64,000 bases of DNA from an uncultured Gammaproteobacteria bacterium (GTDB lineage Bacteria > Pseudomonadota > Gammaproteobacteria > GCA-002705445 > GCA-002716945). The notes beneath the pieces were generated by a model that did not search any database, was not told the DNA's origin, and worked only from the letters and a program-made list of their open reading frames with translations. A program made the translations under genes and the position numbers. Where the stretch lies: NCBI GenBank assembly GCA_905479195.1, contig CAJQLO010000002.1:1-64000 (forward strand). Direction: 5' to 3'. Positions 36,071 to 47,807 of this stretch are shown here, in pieces; position 1 is the stretch's first letter, and every line of letters begins with the position of its first letter.

Positions 36071-38278
36071 TTACTGAACCGTACGCTCAATTTCAGTTCT
36101 TCTAAATACTTCTACCTGATCACCTGGCTTGATATCATTGTAATCTTTGACTCCAATACCGCACTCAGTTCCACTTTTTACTTCCTTAACATCTTCTTTA
36201 AATCTTCTTAATGACTCTAATTCACCTTCATAAATTACTACATTATTTCTTAAAACCCTAATAGGCTGGTCTTTTTGAACAGTTCCTTCACTAACTATAG
36301 AGCCAGCTATAGCACCGATTTTTGAAGATCGAAACACATCTTTAACTTCTGCTATTCCAATAATCTCTTCTTTAATTTCAGGGTCAAGTAATCCTGATAA
36401 TTGTTGTTTAACAAGATCAATAAGTTCATATATAATACTAAAATAAAATAACTCTTGGTTATTAGACTCTATAAGTTTTTTAGCTTTAGAATCAGCTCTT
36501 ACATTAAAGCCTATAATTGTAGAACCGGAGCTTGCAGCTAGATTCACATCAGATTCAGTAATTCCTCCAACTCCACTATAAATAATCTCAAGCCCTACGT
36601 CATCATTTTTGATATTTCTTAAAGTACTATTTATTGCTTCCACACTGCCCTGCACATCACCTTTAATTAATAAATTAATAATTTTTTTCTTAGGTTTATC
36701 ATTTAGGTTAAAATCATCTATGCTAAAAGTTTTACGTTTACCTTGAATTTCAATTTCTTTTTGCCTAGATTCTCTTAAAGACGCTATATCTTTAATTTTT
36801 TTCTCATCTTTAGCGGCCATTAATTGATCAGCAACGTTGGGTGTTCCCGAGAGTCCAGTTATAACAACAGGGCATCCAGGTCCAGCAGATAAAATTTCCT
36901 TATTAAACTCATCATACATTGCACGTATTCGTCCAAACTCTTTACCAACTAAAACATAATCTTTTCTATTTAATGTCCCACTTTGAATCAAAATGGTGGC
37001 TATCGGCCCTCTTCCTTTATCTAAAGATGATTCCACAACTGATCCTATTGCTGAACCTTTTTTACTAGCTTTTAATTCCAATATTTCTGATTGTAAGGAT
37101 ACTGCTTCTAATAATAAATCAATACCTTCACCTGTTAACGCTGATATTTTAACAAACATTGTATCCCCGCCCCATTCTTCAGGAATGACATTCTTCTGGC
37201 CAAGTTCAGTTTGAACTTTTTCTGGATCTGCATTTTCTTTATCAATTTTATTAACCGCTACAATTATTGGTACACCTGCAGCTTTAGCATGTTCGATTGC
37301 CTCTTCTGTTTGTGGCATCACACCGTCATCTGCTGATACTACTAATATCACAATATCTGTAACCTGTGCGCCTCTAGCTCTCATTGCAGAAAAAGCAGCA
37401 TGCCCTGGTGTATCCAAAAACGTTATATCCCCTTTATCTGTTGAAACTCTATATGCACCGATATGCTGGGTGATACCGCCTGCTTCAGAATTAACAACTT
37501 TAGTTTTTCTAATATAGTCAAGCAAAGACGTTTTTCCATGATCAACATGTCCCATTATTGTGACAATAGGAGCTCTTTGCTCTAAGTCTTCATCTTTATA
37601 CTCTTCTATATCTAAAGTCATTTCCTCTTCTTCACTCTCGGTACTGGTTGTAGCAGTATGACCAAGCTCTTCAATAATTAAAATTGCTGTATCTTGATCT
37701 AGAGATTGATTGATGGTTGCCATAACACCCATATTCATCATAACTTTTATTAATTCAGATGATTTAACAGAAATTTTCTGTGCTAATTCACTTACTGTAA
37801 TAGCATCAGGTATTTCAATTTCTTTTTTTATAGGCTCAGTTGGCTTTTCAAACTGATGTGTTTGTAAAATTTCAGACTCTGACAATTTTTCTTGTTTACT
37901 ATGATTTTTTTTAGGTTTTGGCTCTTTTAAATGTAACTCTTTATTTTTAAAATCCTCCACCTTATCATCTTTACCTGTGATATTTTTCTTCTTAGCAGGC
38001 GCTAAATTATTTTTAGCTTTAATATCTATAGATTCTTTTTTAATATCAGCTTTTTTTATATCATTACTAGTAGTTTCAGTATTCTCTTTCAATGAAGCAG
38101 AAGAGTCATCGGCTACCACTGAAGAGTCTTTTTTCTCGGGCTTGCTCGGAACAATTATTTTTTTGCGTCTAACTTGAATCGTAACATTTTTTGAACCAAT
38201 AGATGGCTTAGATTGCTTTGAGCCAGAACCTTTACGGCTTTTTAATGATAAGCTCTTCTTTATGTCTTTTTCAACCAT
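36071..38278 (-). CDS. infB: translation initiation factor IF-2
   Basis: The 735-aa protein has a lysine- and serine-rich N-terminal region (1-150), an IF2_N domain (about 155-210), then the GTPase with GHVDHGKT near 241-248, DTPGHAAF near 290 and NKID near 345, followed by domains II, III and IV. It places initiator tRNA on the 30S subunit. It is shorter than the E. coli alpha form (890), mainly in the N-terminus. The initiator tRNA gene is in the same cluster. Confidence 0.96.
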   Translation of the reverse strand: MVEKDIKKSLSLKSRKGSGSKQSKPSIGSKNVTIQVRRKKIIVPSKPEKKDSSVVADDSSASLKENTETTSNDIKKADIKKESIDIKAKNNLAPAKKKNITGKDDKVEDFKNKELHLKEPKPKKNHSKQEKLSESEILQTHQFEKPTEPIKKEIEIPDAITVSELAQKISVKSSELIKVMMNMGVMATINQSLDQDTAILIIEELGHTATTSTESEEEEMTLDIEEYKDEDLEQRAPIVTIMGHVDHGKTSLLDYIRKTKVVNSEAGGITQHIGAYRVSTDKGDITFLDTPGHAAFSAMRARGAQVTDIVILVVSADDGVMPQTEEAIEHAKAAGVPIIVAVNKIDKENADPEKVQTELGQKNVIPEEWGGDTMFVKISALTGEGIDLLLEAVSLQSEILELKASKKGSAIGSVVESSLDKGRGPIATILIQSGTLNRKDYVLVGKEFGRIRAMYDEFNKEILSAGPGCPVVITGLSGTPNVADQLMAAKDEKKIKDIASLRESRQKEIEIQGKRKTFSIDDFNLNDKPKKKIINLLIKGDVQGSVEAINSTLRNIKNDDVGLEIIYSGVGGITESDVNLAASSGSTIIGFNVRADSKAKKLIESNNQELFYFSIIYELIDLVKQQLSGLLDPEIKEEIIGIAEVKDVFRSSKIGAIAGSIVSEGTVQKDQPIRVLRNNVVIYEGELESLRRFKEDVKEVKSGTECGIGVKDYNDIKPGDQVEVFRRTEIERTVQ

Positions 38279-38292
38279 TTTTTTCCTTTTTA

Positions 38293-39795
38293 TTAATCTT
38301 TGTTAAACCAAGGTTCTCGTGCATCCATAATTACCTTTCCTGCATCTTCTTGACTTAATTCTATCATTTCCAACAGTTCATCGACAGATAAATCAGCTAA
38401 ATCTTCTCTGTTATTAATATCATTAGAAGCTAACTTCTCTATGTTATCTTTTGAAAGAATTTTAAAATTCGATAATGAATTTTCTTGTTCAATTTTATCA
38501 TTTTTTGCTTTTATTTTTTCTGCTGCTCTTTTCCTTAATTCATTTACCAAATCTTCATCAAAGTCATCAATTGAATTAAACTCATCTATTGAGCAGTATG
38601 CAACTTCATCAATTGATGAAAAACCTTCTCTTGCAAGGACATCTGCAACATCTTCGTCAACATTAAGTTCTTCCATGAAGATAGCGCTTAAATTTTGATT
38701 TTCTTCCATAATCTTATTGCTTGCCTCATCTTTGGACATAACATTTAAATCCCAGCCTGTTAGTTCACTTGCTAATCTAACATTTTGTCCTCCACGACCA
38801 ATGGCTTGAGAAAGCTGTTCTTCAGCTACAGCAATATCCATAGATTTCTTGTCTTCATCTACAACAATCGATAAAACTTCGGCAGGTGACATTGCATTAA
38901 TAACAAATTTAGCAGGATCTTCGTCCCACATAATGATATCTATTCTTTCTCCACTTAATTCATTAGACACAGACTGTACTCGTGATCCTCTCATTCCAAC
39001 GCATGCCCCTATGGCATCAAGTTTTGGATCATTAGATTTTACAGAAATCTTAGCTCTTAAACCTGGATCCCTAGCTGCACCCAATATCTCTATTAATCCC
39101 TGTCCAACTTCTGGAACTTCAAGCTTAAATAGTTCAACAAGGAATTCTGGATCCTTTCTAGTGATATATAGTTGAGGACCACGTAGCTCAGCCTGAACAT
39201 CGCGTAAATAACCTCTTAACCTATCGCCAGGTCTTATTGCTTCCCTTGGAATAAGAGCATCCTTCATTATCATGGCTTCTTCCATTGAATTTTGTTTATC
39301 TGGAACACCAAGATCCATATATACATTTCCTTTCTCAATTCTTTTAACTATTCCAAATATTAATTGCCCTATTTTTGACTCATACATCTGTACAACTCGA
39401 TTTCTTTCAGCCTCTCTAACCTTTTGAACAATAACATTCTTTGCAGCCATCGCAACAATTCTGCCAAATTCTATTGAAGCAATTTCTTCTTCATAATAAT
39501 CACCTATATTAAGCTCATCATTTTTGTTTTTAGCATCCTCAAGAAGAATTTGTTGATCATTCATCTCTTCTTCGATCTCTTCTACAACTTGCCATTTTCT
39601 ATATGTCGTATATTCTCCACTTTCTAAATCAATAGTTACTCTTGCATCTATATCAAACTCACATTTTCTATCTAATCTATATTTCTTTCTAACAGAGCTT
39701 GCTAACGCATGTTCGATAGCATCGATAATAACTTCTTTACTGACATTTTTTTCATTAGAAACTGTTTCAATAACCATTAATATTTCTTTGTTCAT
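38293..39795 (-). CDS. nusA: transcription termination/antitermination protein NusA
   Basis: The 500-aa protein has the N-terminal RNA polymerase-binding domain (1-130), S1 domain (about 137-200, [21 protein letters not shown]), two KH domains (about 230-345, including [10 protein letters not shown] and [14 protein letters not shown]) and two C-terminal acidic repeats (about 365-495). The two acidic repeats are typical of gammaproteobacterial NusA. It follows rimP by 11 bp. NusA probably regulates its own operon through the leader terminator at 40271-40293. Confidence 0.96.
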   Translation of the reverse strand: MNKEILMVIETVSNEKNVSKEVIIDAIEHALASSVRKKYRLDRKCEFDIDARVTIDLESGEYTTYRKWQVVEEIEEEMNDQQILLEDAKNKNDELNIGDYYEEEIASIEFGRIVAMAAKNVIVQKVREAERNRVVQMYESKIGQLIFGIVKRIEKGNVYMDLGVPDKQNSMEEAMIMKDALIPREAIRPGDRLRGYLRDVQAELRGPQLYITRKDPEFLVELFKLEVPEVGQGLIEILGAARDPGLRAKISVKSNDPKLDAIGACVGMRGSRVQSVSNELSGERIDIIMWDEDPAKFVINAMSPAEVLSIVVDEDKKSMDIAVAEEQLSQAIGRGGQNVRLASELTGWDLNVMSKDEASNKIMEENQNLSAIFMEELNVDEDVADVLAREGFSSIDEVAYCSIDEFNSIDDFDEDLVNELRKRAAEKIKAKNDKIEQENSLSNFKILSKDNIEKLASNDINNREDLADLSVDELLEMIELSQEDAGKVIMDAREPWFNKD

Positions 39796-39806
39796 AACCT
39801 AGTACC

Positions 39807-40256
39807 CTAAATTTCTTGTATGTTTGCTTTTTTAATATTCTTAAAATCAAAAATGATTTCAGAATCATCTAACTCAACCTCTATATTTTCTTCAACTATA
39901 TTTTTTATTTTACCAACAAAATTTTTTTGATTATTCATACTAGATTTTAATTTAATTTTCACCATAAAACCTTTGTATAATATGAAGTCAGTAATACTAA
40001 ATAGCTGTCTATTAATACCTGGGGAAGAAACCTCGATATCATAATCATCAAAATAATCATTAATTTTAATTAAATCATCAGCTAGTTTAGAAGTGAATGC
40101 ACAATCTTCCAGACCAATCCCCTTAAGAGAATCAATGATAATTTTTATGCTAGGACTAGATGAGCTATTGGATATATTCATATTCACAACCCTCATGCCT
40201 TTAGTGCTTATAACTTCTTCCAAAGCTTTAGATAATTTTTCCTCAATATCATTCAT
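39807..40256 (-). CDS. rimP: ribosome maturation factor RimP
   Basis: The ATG at 40256 gives 149 aa (MNDIEEKLS), the usual length. A start at 40313 would place a terminator hairpin inside the coding part, so it is rejected. The core has YDIEVSSPGINRQLF near residue 75-89 and a C-terminal Sm-like domain. RimP acts in 30S maturation. It is first in the rimP-nusA-infB operon, behind initiator tRNA-Met as in E. coli. Confidence 0.9.
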   Translation of the reverse strand: MNDIEEKLSKALEEVISTKGMRVVNMNISNSSSSPSIKIIIDSLKGIGLEDCAFTSKLADDLIKINDYFDDYDIEVSSPGINRQLFSITDFILYKGFMVKIKLKSSMNNQKNFVGKIKNIVEENIEVELDDSEIIFDFKNIKKANIQEI

Positions 40257-40270
40257 TTTCAAACAGCCAA

Positions 40271-40293
40271 TAAAATAGCCCCAAACAGGGGCT
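40271..40293 (-). terminator. leader terminator/attenuator ahead of rimP
   Basis: On the minus strand AGCCCC (40293-40288) pairs with GGGGCT (40282-40277) around TGTTT, followed by ATTTTA (to 40271). It lies downstream of the rimP promoter and upstream of the rimP start, so it could attenuate the operon. NusA-controlled leader termination is known for the E. coli operon. Confidence 0.6.
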
Positions 40294-40334
40294 TCCACGG
40301 TATTGTATAACAATTTATATGCTTTAAATAGAGA

Positions 40335-40363
40335 ATTATAGGTATTTTTTGAGTTTTTATCAG
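40335..40363 (-). promoter_or_regulatory. sigma-70 promoter ahead of rimP-nusA-infB
   Basis: CTGATA (40363-40358) and TATAAT (40340-40335) are 17 bp apart on the minus strand. The -10 box is perfect, the -35 box matches 4 of 6. Predicted start near 40328 gives a leader of about 70 nt containing the terminator hairpin. Confidence 0.5.
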
Positions 40364-40382
40364 GCTTAAATAAAAGAGTTAT

Positions 40383-40459
<77 letters not shown>

Positions 40460-40494
40460 CTGTATAAGGAGTCTATAGTCTATAAAAATAATTT

Positions 40495-41943
40495 TCAAGC
40501 ATTAAAAAGATTGCTTATTGAGTACTGGCTAAGTTGTCCTAAAATATCTGGAAATAATCCTAAAAGCATAAGTCCTATTACATATGTACCGGTAAAATAT
40601 AATTTAGATGTAATTAATAACTCATCTTTTAATTCATCAAAGTAGATAACCTTGATTACTCTTAAATAATAGAAAGATCCAATAACTGTCATTAATACTG
40701 CAAATATACTGAGTGGAATATTATTAGACTCAACAAGCGCCTGAATGATAAAAAGTTTTGCATGGAACCCTAGAAGTGGTGGTATTCCTATATATGATAA
40801 TAAAATAACCATTAAAAGAAATGCCAGGAATGGATTAGATGAGTTTAATCCACTAAGATCACTTATATTTTCTACTGATTTACTTTTATATACTAATTGA
40901 GATAATAACCCAAAGACTGCTATCGTAGTTATCACATAAGTTAAGGTATAGAACATAGCTGCTTTATAAGCTATAACTGAACCAACCGATAAACCTAATA
41001 ATATAAATCCAATATTAGCAATTGTTGAATATGCCAGCATACGTTTAATATTGGTTTGAGATATAGCAATAATATTTCCAATTAAAATAGATAATATGGA
41101 AAGTATAATTACCATATCAGACCAAAATAAAAATAGTCCAGAGAAAACAATTGCTAGTAATTTAATAAATATTACGAATACAGCAATTTTAGGAATAGTA
41201 CTTAGCAACAAAGTAGTCGTAATTATGGAACCATGGTAAACATCCGGTATCCACATATGGAATGGTGCAGCCCCAAACTTAAATGAAAGGCTAATCAGTA
41301 TAAATATTAATGCAAATAATAGCCCTATAATCTCAACGCTATCTATATTACTAGAAATATTAAGCGATGTTATATATATAAATATTTCATTAAAACTTAA
41401 GCTCCCAGTTAAACCATATATTAAAGAGATTCCAAATAATAAAAATCCAGAAGATATTGCACCTAAAATATAATACTTAACGGCTGCCTCAGATGAAAAT
41501 AATGAATTCCTATTAAAAGCAATCACAGAATAAAGCGATAATGATAATAATTCAATGCCAAGATATAGTAAAAGTAAATTTTCAGATGATATCATTATCA
41601 TCATTCCAAGTAATCCAAATACAGTGATTAAAAAATATTCAGTTTTATAAATATTAAAATAATTTAAAAAAACTGAAGTATAATAAAATATTATAACTAG
41701 GCTAAGTAATATAAATATTTTAAATATATTGGAAAATATTCCAGTATTATATAATTCAGATACATTGCTATCTAAATAATTAAAATGTGAATAAATATAA
41801 TATACGCAGAAGATGAGAGAAAATTGTATAAGATAGTAGGAAATATATTTCAACCTGCTTGGTAAAAATAAATCTAATACTATGATAAAACATAGCGCCG
41901 ATGTTATGATAATTTCAGGGAATATATATAAATAATTTATCAT
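40495..41943 (-). CDS. nuoN: NADH dehydrogenase I subunit N
   Basis: The 482-aa protein is a 14-helix antiporter-like subunit of the proton-pumping complex I membrane arm. It has the lysine-bearing segments of the family (for example FKFGAAPFHMWIPDVYHGS near 222-240). It is last of the nuo operon, 1 bp after nuoM, and its TGA lies 35 bp before the initiator tRNA gene. Confidence 0.94.
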   Translation of the reverse strand: MINYLYIFPEIIITSALCFIIVLDLFLPSRLKYISYYLIQFSLIFCVYYIYSHFNYLDSNVSELYNTGIFSNIFKIFILLSLVIIFYYTSVFLNYFNIYKTEYFLITVFGLLGMMIMISSENLLLLYLGIELLSLSLYSVIAFNRNSLFSSEAAVKYYILGAISSGFLLFGISLIYGLTGSLSFNEIFIYITSLNISSNIDSVEIIGLLFALIFILISLSFKFGAAPFHMWIPDVYHGSIITTTLLLSTIPKIAVFVIFIKLLAIVFSGLFLFWSDMVIILSILSILIGNIIAISQTNIKRMLAYSTIANIGFILLGLSVGSVIAYKAAMFYTLTYVITTIAVFGLLSQLVYKSKSVENISDLSGLNSSNPFLAFLLMVILLSYIGIPPLLGFHAKLFIIQALVESNNIPLSIFAVLMTVIGSFYYLRVIKVIYFDELKDELLITSKLYFTGTYVIGLMLLGLFPDILGQLSQYSISNLFNA

Positions 41944-41944
41944 A

Positions 41945-43462
41945 TTAATATTTACTAGTTATAATTTTAATCATGTTCAGAGATGATTCTTCGCTAATAT
42001 CAAGAAGGATATCTGGTTTAATCCCAATCAAGATTACTAAGATAGCCAATATTAGTAATGGCCAAAACTCATCTAAGCGCAATGGTTTCATAGAAGTTAC
42101 AATATCACTGCTTACCTCTCCAAATAAAACTCTTTTACCAAGCCATAAAGAATAAGATGCGGCTAAGACCAATGTGGTTGAAGCTAAAATAGCATATATT
42201 ATATTATTTTTTATTGCAGCAATTAGCACCATAAATTCACCAACAAAACCAGAAGTTCCTGGTAATCCTGAATTAGATAATAAAAAAAACATCATTAGTG
42301 CAGAGAATACTGGCATTACTTGCCCAATGCCTGACTGATCATCTATCATCCTAGACTTCGTTCGAGAATATATAATCCCAATACAGATAAACAGGCCAGC
42401 TGAGATTAAACCATGGGATAACATCTGCATTACTGATCCTTGCAATCCAATATGAGAAATATCTTGAACATCTTGTGTCTGCCCTATTGTATTAAATACA
42501 AGAAATATACCAAGCGTAACAAAGCCCATATGCGCAACTGAAGAATAAGCAATTAATTTTTTCATATCTTGTTGAGCAAGGGCGACAAAACTAATATATA
42601 TTATTGCTATTAATGATAATGGTATTAAGAAGCTATTCAGATAAAGTCCTGCATCAGGAGTGATTGGCAGCAAAAATCTAATCATTCCATAGCCCCCAAC
42701 TTTAAGTAAAACTGCTGCTAATATTACTGATCCTGATGATGGCGCTTCAACATGTGCATCTGGCAACCATGTATGTACAGGCCACATAGGTATTTTAATA
42801 CCAAAAGCTATCAAAAAAGCTAAAAAGAGTAGGATTTGTATATCCAGACTTAACGCTAAGTTATAATAATCTAAAATATAAAAGCTATTAGCTTTAAAAG
42901 ACAAATATAAGAGTGCTACTAACATTAAAACTGAACCAAAAAGGGTATAAATAAAAAATTTAATTGTGGCATAAACTCTGTTAGGACCTCCCCAAATTCC
43001 AATAATCAGGAATAAAGGAATAAGCATTGCTTCAAAAAATATATAAAAAAGTATACTATCAAAAGCACAAAAAACTCCTAGAATAAGTCCTTCGAGAATA
43101 AGAAACAATGAAATATATTTATTGTTTTGCTGCCTAGATTCTGAAAAATTAAATAGAATTATTAAGCATGAGACTGTTGTTGTGAGTAATATAAATAATA
43201 TAGAAAACCCATCTACCGCAAGATGATAATTAATATTCAAAGTAGTAATCCATGACCGTTTTTCAACAAATTGTAATAAATACTGCGATGTATCAAAATT
43301 TATTAACAATGCTATCGAAATAAAAAAAGTTAATATAGAAAAAGTAAAACCAATCAACTTTATAAGAGAATCATTTTTTTGATTAATAAAAAAAAGAAGT
43401 ATTCCGCCAAGTAATGGTGTCCATATCAATAAACTCAGTAATGGTATATTTAAATCAAACAT
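41945..43462 (-). CDS. nuoM: NADH dehydrogenase I subunit M
   Basis: The 505-aa subunit has about 14 membrane segments and the proton-pathway motifs FGIKIPMWPVHTWLPDAHVEAPSSGSV split around residues 220-246. It is an antiporter-like proton-pumping subunit. It starts 1 bp after nuoL and ends 1 bp before nuoN. Confidence 0.95.
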   Translation of the reverse strand: MFDLNIPLLSLLIWTPLLGGILLFFINQKNDSLIKLIGFTFSILTFFISIALLINFDTSQYLLQFVEKRSWITTLNINYHLAVDGFSILFILLTTTVSCLIILFNFSESRQQNNKYISLFLILEGLILGVFCAFDSILFYIFFEAMLIPLFLIIGIWGGPNRVYATIKFFIYTLFGSVLMLVALLYLSFKANSFYILDYYNLALSLDIQILLFLAFLIAFGIKIPMWPVHTWLPDAHVEAPSSGSVILAAVLLKVGGYGMIRFLLPITPDAGLYLNSFLIPLSLIAIIYISFVALAQQDMKKLIAYSSVAHMGFVTLGIFLVFNTIGQTQDVQDISHIGLQGSVMQMLSHGLISAGLFICIGIIYSRTKSRMIDDQSGIGQVMPVFSALMMFFLLSNSGLPGTSGFVGEFMVLIAAIKNNIIYAILASTTLVLAASYSLWLGKRVLFGEVSSDIVTSMKPLRLDEFWPLLILAILVILIGIKPDILLDISEESSLNMIKIITSKY

Positions 43463-43463
43463 A

Positions 43464-45392
43464 TTAAAAATCGTAAAATATTATTAAAAATAGTAATAAG
43501 CCAATAATCATTGTAAATGCATAGTGATATAAATAACCAGTTTGCATTAATCTCGCTTTAGATGAGATAAAATTAATCAGATTAGCTGTGCCATTAACAA
43601 AAAAGTTATCAATGATACTAACGTCAGACTTCATCCAAATTATATTAGCTAATCTCTTGAAATATGTTGGTATTATTGTATTTGATAAACTGGTAAAACC
43701 ATACTCATTTAAAAGTATATTGCGCAATAATGGAAATTTATCAGATATCTTTTCTAACAATCCATCATCTTTATAATATAAAAAATATGAAGCTACTATA
43801 CCTAAAATTATCATAATAAAGCTTAAGCTAGTTAACGAATGAAGAAAAAAAGATAAAGAGTGTTCAACATGTAGAATATAAAACTGGTCTAACCTAGTAT
43901 AATCAGTAATTGATTTATCAAAGAAACCATTAAACAATACTCCATCAAATAGAGACCAACCAATAAAAGCACTTGGGATTGCAAGAACTAATAACGGAAT
44001 AATTAATGCATCACTATGCTCTAAATCTAGTTTCTTTTTTATTTTCAGTTGATTATTTCCTAAGAAGACTTTAATGAATATTTTAGATGTATATAACGTT
44101 GTAATGAATACTCCTAAGACAAGAGAATAGTAAACAAATGTATTATTACTATATTTAAATATATCTATGATTAAGTCTTTTGAAAAAAAACCAGACATCG
44201 ATGGGACCCCCATTAATGATATACCAGCAATAAAAAATGTAATGAATGTGATAGGCATAATTTTTCTCAACCCACCCATCTTCGTTATGTCTTGCTCATG
44301 ATGGCATTTAAGAATTATTGAGCCAGCACATAAAAATAACAAAGCCTTGAAAAATGCATGTGTTAAAAGATGATATATTGCAAATGAATAATATGAAGCG
44401 CCTAGAGCGGCAGTCATATATCCCAATTGAGAGATTGTTGAATAAGCTATTATTCTTTTTATATCATTTTGCACTAAAGCAACCATTCCCATAAATAGAG
44501 CAGTAGAAACACCTATTACTAAGATTAAATCCAAGACATATCCAGATAAATCATAAAGCGGAGATAGCCTAGCAACCATAAAGATACCAGCTGTTACCAT
44601 AGTTGCCGCATGAATTAATGCAGATATAGGGGTTGGTCCTTCCATAGAGTCCGGTAACCAAAAATGAAGCGGTATTTGAGCAGATTTTGCAGCTGCTCCT
44701 ATAAAAAGCAGAAGCGCTATAAATGGTAATAATTCTATATGATATCCAAGTAAATTTATCGTGCTATCTCTTAGAAGTGGCAACTTATCAAAGAAATCAA
44801 TGTAATTAAGACTGTTAGATGTAATAAGAATTAAAATAACTCCAAGTAACAAACCAATGTCTCCAACTCTATTCACAACAAAAGCTTTTAAGTTAGCACT
44901 TACTGCGCTTGGTTTGTTATACCAAAACCCGATTAGCAAATATGAAGATAATCCCACTAATTCCCAACCAATAAATAATTGCAAAAAATTATTAGAAAAA
45001 ATAATAAACAGCATTGAGAATGTAAAAAAATTTGTATATATAAAAAATCTTTTAAAACTAGGATCTCCCTTCATATATGTTATTGAATACATATGTACAA
45101 AGAAAGAAATAAAAGTCACGATGAAAGACATTACAATCGTCAAGCTATCTATTAACAAACCAATTTCAAAAAAATAACCGCTTGTTGCATACCAAGTATA
45201 AATAAGATGACTTTCACTAATATTATGTCCAGATACATATGAAATAAAAAGCCATAATGATAGCAGCATCGAGATACCAATAGCTGAATTTGCAATTATA
45301 CTACTAAGAAAATCAGTACTTTTATTTTTAAATAAAAGAATAATGGCTCCAATTAAAGGAGAAAATATAATGATCATTGATTGCCAGTACAT
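43464..45392 (-). CDS. nuoL: NADH dehydrogenase I subunit L
   Basis: The 642-aa subunit is the largest antiporter-like subunit. Motifs include SAQIPLHFWLPDSMEGPTPISALIHAATMVTAG, split over about 239-271, and the C-terminal long amphipathic lateral helix region (about 500-600). It sits at the far end of the membrane arm. Its ATG overlaps the nuoK stop by 1 bp (TAATG). Confidence 0.95.
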   Translation of the reverse strand: MYWQSMIIIFSPLIGAIILLFKNKSTDFLSSIIANSAIGISMLLSLWLFISYVSGHNISESHLIYTWYATSGYFFEIGLLIDSLTIVMSFIVTFISFFVHMYSITYMKGDPSFKRFFIYTNFFTFSMLFIIFSNNFLQLFIGWELVGLSSYLLIGFWYNKPSAVSANLKAFVVNRVGDIGLLLGVILILITSNSLNYIDFFDKLPLLRDSTINLLGYHIELLPFIALLLFIGAAAKSAQIPLHFWLPDSMEGPTPISALIHAATMVTAGIFMVARLSPLYDLSGYVLDLILVIGVSTALFMGMVALVQNDIKRIIAYSTISQLGYMTAALGASYYSFAIYHLLTHAFFKALLFLCAGSIILKCHHEQDITKMGGLRKIMPITFITFFIAGISLMGVPSMSGFFSKDLIIDIFKYSNNTFVYYSLVLGVFITTLYTSKIFIKVFLGNNQLKIKKKLDLEHSDALIIPLLVLAIPSAFIGWSLFDGVLFNGFFDKSITDYTRLDQFYILHVEHSLSFFLHSLTSLSFIMIILGIVASYFLYYKDDGLLEKISDKFPLLRNILLNEYGFTSLSNTIIPTYFKRLANIIWMKSDVSIIDNFFVNGTANLINFISSKARLMQTGYLYHYAFTMIIGLLLFLIIFYDF

Positions 45393-45697
45393 TATCCTTT
45401 TAACCTCGCAATATCTTGAACATTAATACTCTGCCTATTCCTATATAAAACTACAATAATAGCAAGCCCTATTGCAGATTCAGCAGCAACAACAGTTAAA
45501 ATAAAAAATACAAAAATTTGACCAGTTAGATCATTTAAATAATTTCCAAATATTATAAAATTAAAATTAATAGATAGAAACATTAACTCTAATGACATAA
45601 GCATGATAATAATATTTTTTCTATTTAAAAATATACCTGCAAGTGAGATGCTGAATAATATCGAGCTAACAATTAAATAATGAGACATCGGTATCAT
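45392..45697 (-). CDS. nuoK: NADH dehydrogenase I subunit K
   Basis: The 101-aa protein has three membrane helices and starts [11 protein letters not shown] as the family does. The two glutamates of the family lie in the middle helices ([14 protein letters not shown] near 33-46 and [10 protein letters not shown] near 71-80). It overlaps nuoJ by 4 bp. Confidence 0.95.
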   Translation of the reverse strand: MIPMSHYLIVSSILFSISLAGIFLNRKNIIIMLMSLELMFLSINFNFIIFGNYLNDLTGQIFVFFILTVVAAESAIGLAIIVVLYRNRQSINVQDIARLKG

Positions 45698-46296
45698 TTT
45701 TCTCTATCCTCGTCTTTTATTATTCTTAATCTCTCACTCTTAGAAACATTAACTTGTTGGCTTGGATTTTGATATTTATTAGTAGCGCTCTTCCTAAGAG
45801 TTAATGTTATAGCTGATATAATTCCAAGTAATAAAATAATTGCTGCTATTTCAAAAGCTAAAAGATATTCCGTGTAAAGAAGATAACCTAAATTTTTAGT
45901 ATTATCGGTACCTATAAGATCAATACTTGTGATTATATTTTTACTTGAATTGTCAAATTGATTATAAAAAAAGTATGATAATAATCCAGCTATAGTTGCA
46001 AAGACAAAAATTCCTATAGAAAAATATTTTACGAAACCTTCTTTAGCTTGAGAGATATTTATATCTAGCATCATAACTACAAAAAGAAACAGAACCATTA
46101 CAGCTCCAACATATACAAGAATTAATATTATTGAAAGAAATTCTGCATTTAACAGTAACCATAATATAGCTGAACAAAAAAATGAAAACACTAAACTTAT
46201 CGCCGACTTGACAGGATTATTTACCGTTACCACAGCAATAGAGCTACTCAATAGTAATAAAGAAAATATATAAAATATTATTATTTCTACATTCAT
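45694..46296 (-). CDS. nuoJ: NADH dehydrogenase I subunit J
   Basis: The 200-aa subunit has five membrane helices, with the family's [20 protein letters not shown] segment near 57-76 that contains the pi-bulge helix. The C-terminal tail is polar and basic. It is 9 bp downstream of nuoI. Confidence 0.93.
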   Translation of the reverse strand: MNVEIIIFYIFSLLLLSSSIAVVTVNNPVKSAISLVFSFFCSAILWLLLNAEFLSIILILVYVGAVMVLFLFVVMMLDINISQAKEGFVKYFSIGIFVFATIAGLLSYFFYNQFDNSSKNIITSIDLIGTDNTKNLGYLLYTEYLLAFEIAAIILLLGIISAITLTLRKSATNKYQNPSQQVNVSKSERLRIIKDEDREK

Positions 46297-46305
46297 AAAA
46301 TTACA

Positions 46306-46788
46306 CTAATTTATATTATTTCTATCTTTAATTTCTTCTTTCTCATAGATATCACCAATTTGAAGCAACTTATCTTTAGAAATAACTCTTTCATCTCTAG
46401 ATTCAAAATGAAATTCAAATATTTTTGTTTCAACAATTGCATCAACTGGGCAAGCTTCTTCGCAAAATCCACAATAAACACATTTAAATAAATCTATATC
46501 ATACTTTGTGGTTCTTCGAGTTCCATCATCTCTCATTTCAGTATCTATTGTTATTGCTAAAGCCGGACAGACTGCTTCACATAACTTGCAACCAATACAT
46601 CTCTCTTCACCATTAGGATATCTTCTCAATGCATGCAATCCTCTAAAGCGTGGTGACTGAGGTGTTTTTTCTTCTGGGTACTGTATTGTTATTGGCTTAG
46701 TAAAAAGTTTTTTTCCAGTAATAGATAAGCCTTTAAGGATTTCTAATAAAAATAAGCTCTTAAGTAATTTAATTATTTTATCAATCAT
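46306..46788 (-). CDS. nuoI: NADH dehydrogenase I subunit I (two 4Fe-4S clusters)
   Basis: The ATG at 46788 overlaps the nuoH TGA by 4 bases and gives 160 aa; an in-frame start at 46800 is less likely. Two ferredoxin motifs are visible, [13 protein letters not shown] and [13 protein letters not shown], which hold clusters N6a and N6b. It links the peripheral arm to the quinone site. An amphipathic N-terminal helix precedes the motifs. Confidence 0.96.
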   Translation of the reverse strand: MIDKIIKLLKSLFLLEILKGLSITGKKLFTKPITIQYPEEKTPQSPRFRGLHALRRYPNGEERCIGCKLCEAVCPALAITIDTEMRDDGTRRTTKYDIDLFKCVYCGFCEEACPVDAIVETKIFEFHFESRDERVISKDKLLQIGDIYEKEEIKDRNNIN

Positions 46789-47807
46789 ATAACAAACCAA
46801 GGTTCAACTTTGTAATATATCATAATGCCTTCAAGGAAAATCCATATAATAGTTATGGGTAGAAAAATTTTCCATCCCAGTCTCATAATTTGATCATATC
46901 TATATCTAGGTAATGTTGCTCTTAGCCAAAGAAAAATAAATATAAAAGAAAGAGTTTTTATGGATAGCCAAACAAAACCAGGTATCCATTGAGAATAGCT
47001 TTCAAAAAAAGTGCCTTCAAATGGAGATAACCACCCGCCAAAGAACATAATACTTACAAGTATACTAATGAGGATGAGATTCATATATTCTGCAAGGAAA
47101 AACATTGCAAAAGCAACTCCTGAATATTCAACATGAAAACCTGCAACAATTTCAGATTCACCCTCTGACACATCAAATGGAGCTCTATTTGTCTCTGCAA
47201 CACCGGCAATTAAATATATTACAAATAATGGAAATAAGGGTAGCCAATACCAATTAAATATTCCACCGCGTTGAGATAAAATAATTTCTTGTAAATTGAG
47301 ACTTCCCGCTGCCATCAACACGCCTACTAAAGCAAAACCCATAGCTATTTCATAGGCAATTATTTGGGCTGCTGATCTCATCGATCCTAAAAATGCATAT
47401 TTAGAGTTTGAAGCCCATCCAGCTAATATTACCCCATATACACTTAGTGACGTTAAAGCTAATATAAATAATAATCCTGCATTTATATTTGCAATCACAA
47501 AATATTCTGACAACGGGATAACCGACCAAACCAACAGAGATGGCACAAGCATTATAATGGGTGCTGTTAAAAATAAACCTTTACTGGCATTAGATGGAAT
47601 AATAACTTCTTTCGTTAATAGTTTTATCACATCAGCTATTGGTTGAAGAATACCAAAAGGCCCTACTCTTGTTGGACCCAATCTTGATTGCATAAATCCT
47701 ATAATTTTTCTTTCAGAATAAGTAGTATAAGCTACTATCAAAAATAATGGTAAAACAACCATAATTATATCTATTAAAATATCTAATATTAAAAAAATAG
47801 TATTCAT
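46785..47807 (-). CDS. nuoH: NADH dehydrogenase I subunit H
   Basis: The 340-aa, eight-helix subunit forms the quinone channel. Family motifs include [23 protein letters not shown] near 33-55 and [26 protein letters not shown] near 205-230. It overlaps nuoG by 4 bp and nuoI by 4 bp. Confidence 0.96.
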   Translation of the reverse strand: MNTIFLILDILIDIIMVVLPLFLIVAYTTYSERKIIGFMQSRLGPTRVGPFGILQPIADVIKLLTKEVIIPSNASKGLFLTAPIIMLVPSLLVWSVIPLSEYFVIANINAGLLFILALTSLSVYGVILAGWASNSKYAFLGSMRSAAQIIAYEIAMGFALVGVLMAAGSLNLQEIILSQRGGIFNWYWLPLFPLFVIYLIAGVAETNRAPFDVSEGESEIVAGFHVEYSGVAFAMFFLAEYMNLILISILVSIMFFGGWLSPFEGTFFESYSQWIPGFVWLSIKTLSFIFIFLWLRATLPRYRYDQIMRLGWKIFLPITIIWIFLEGIMIYYKVEPWFVI

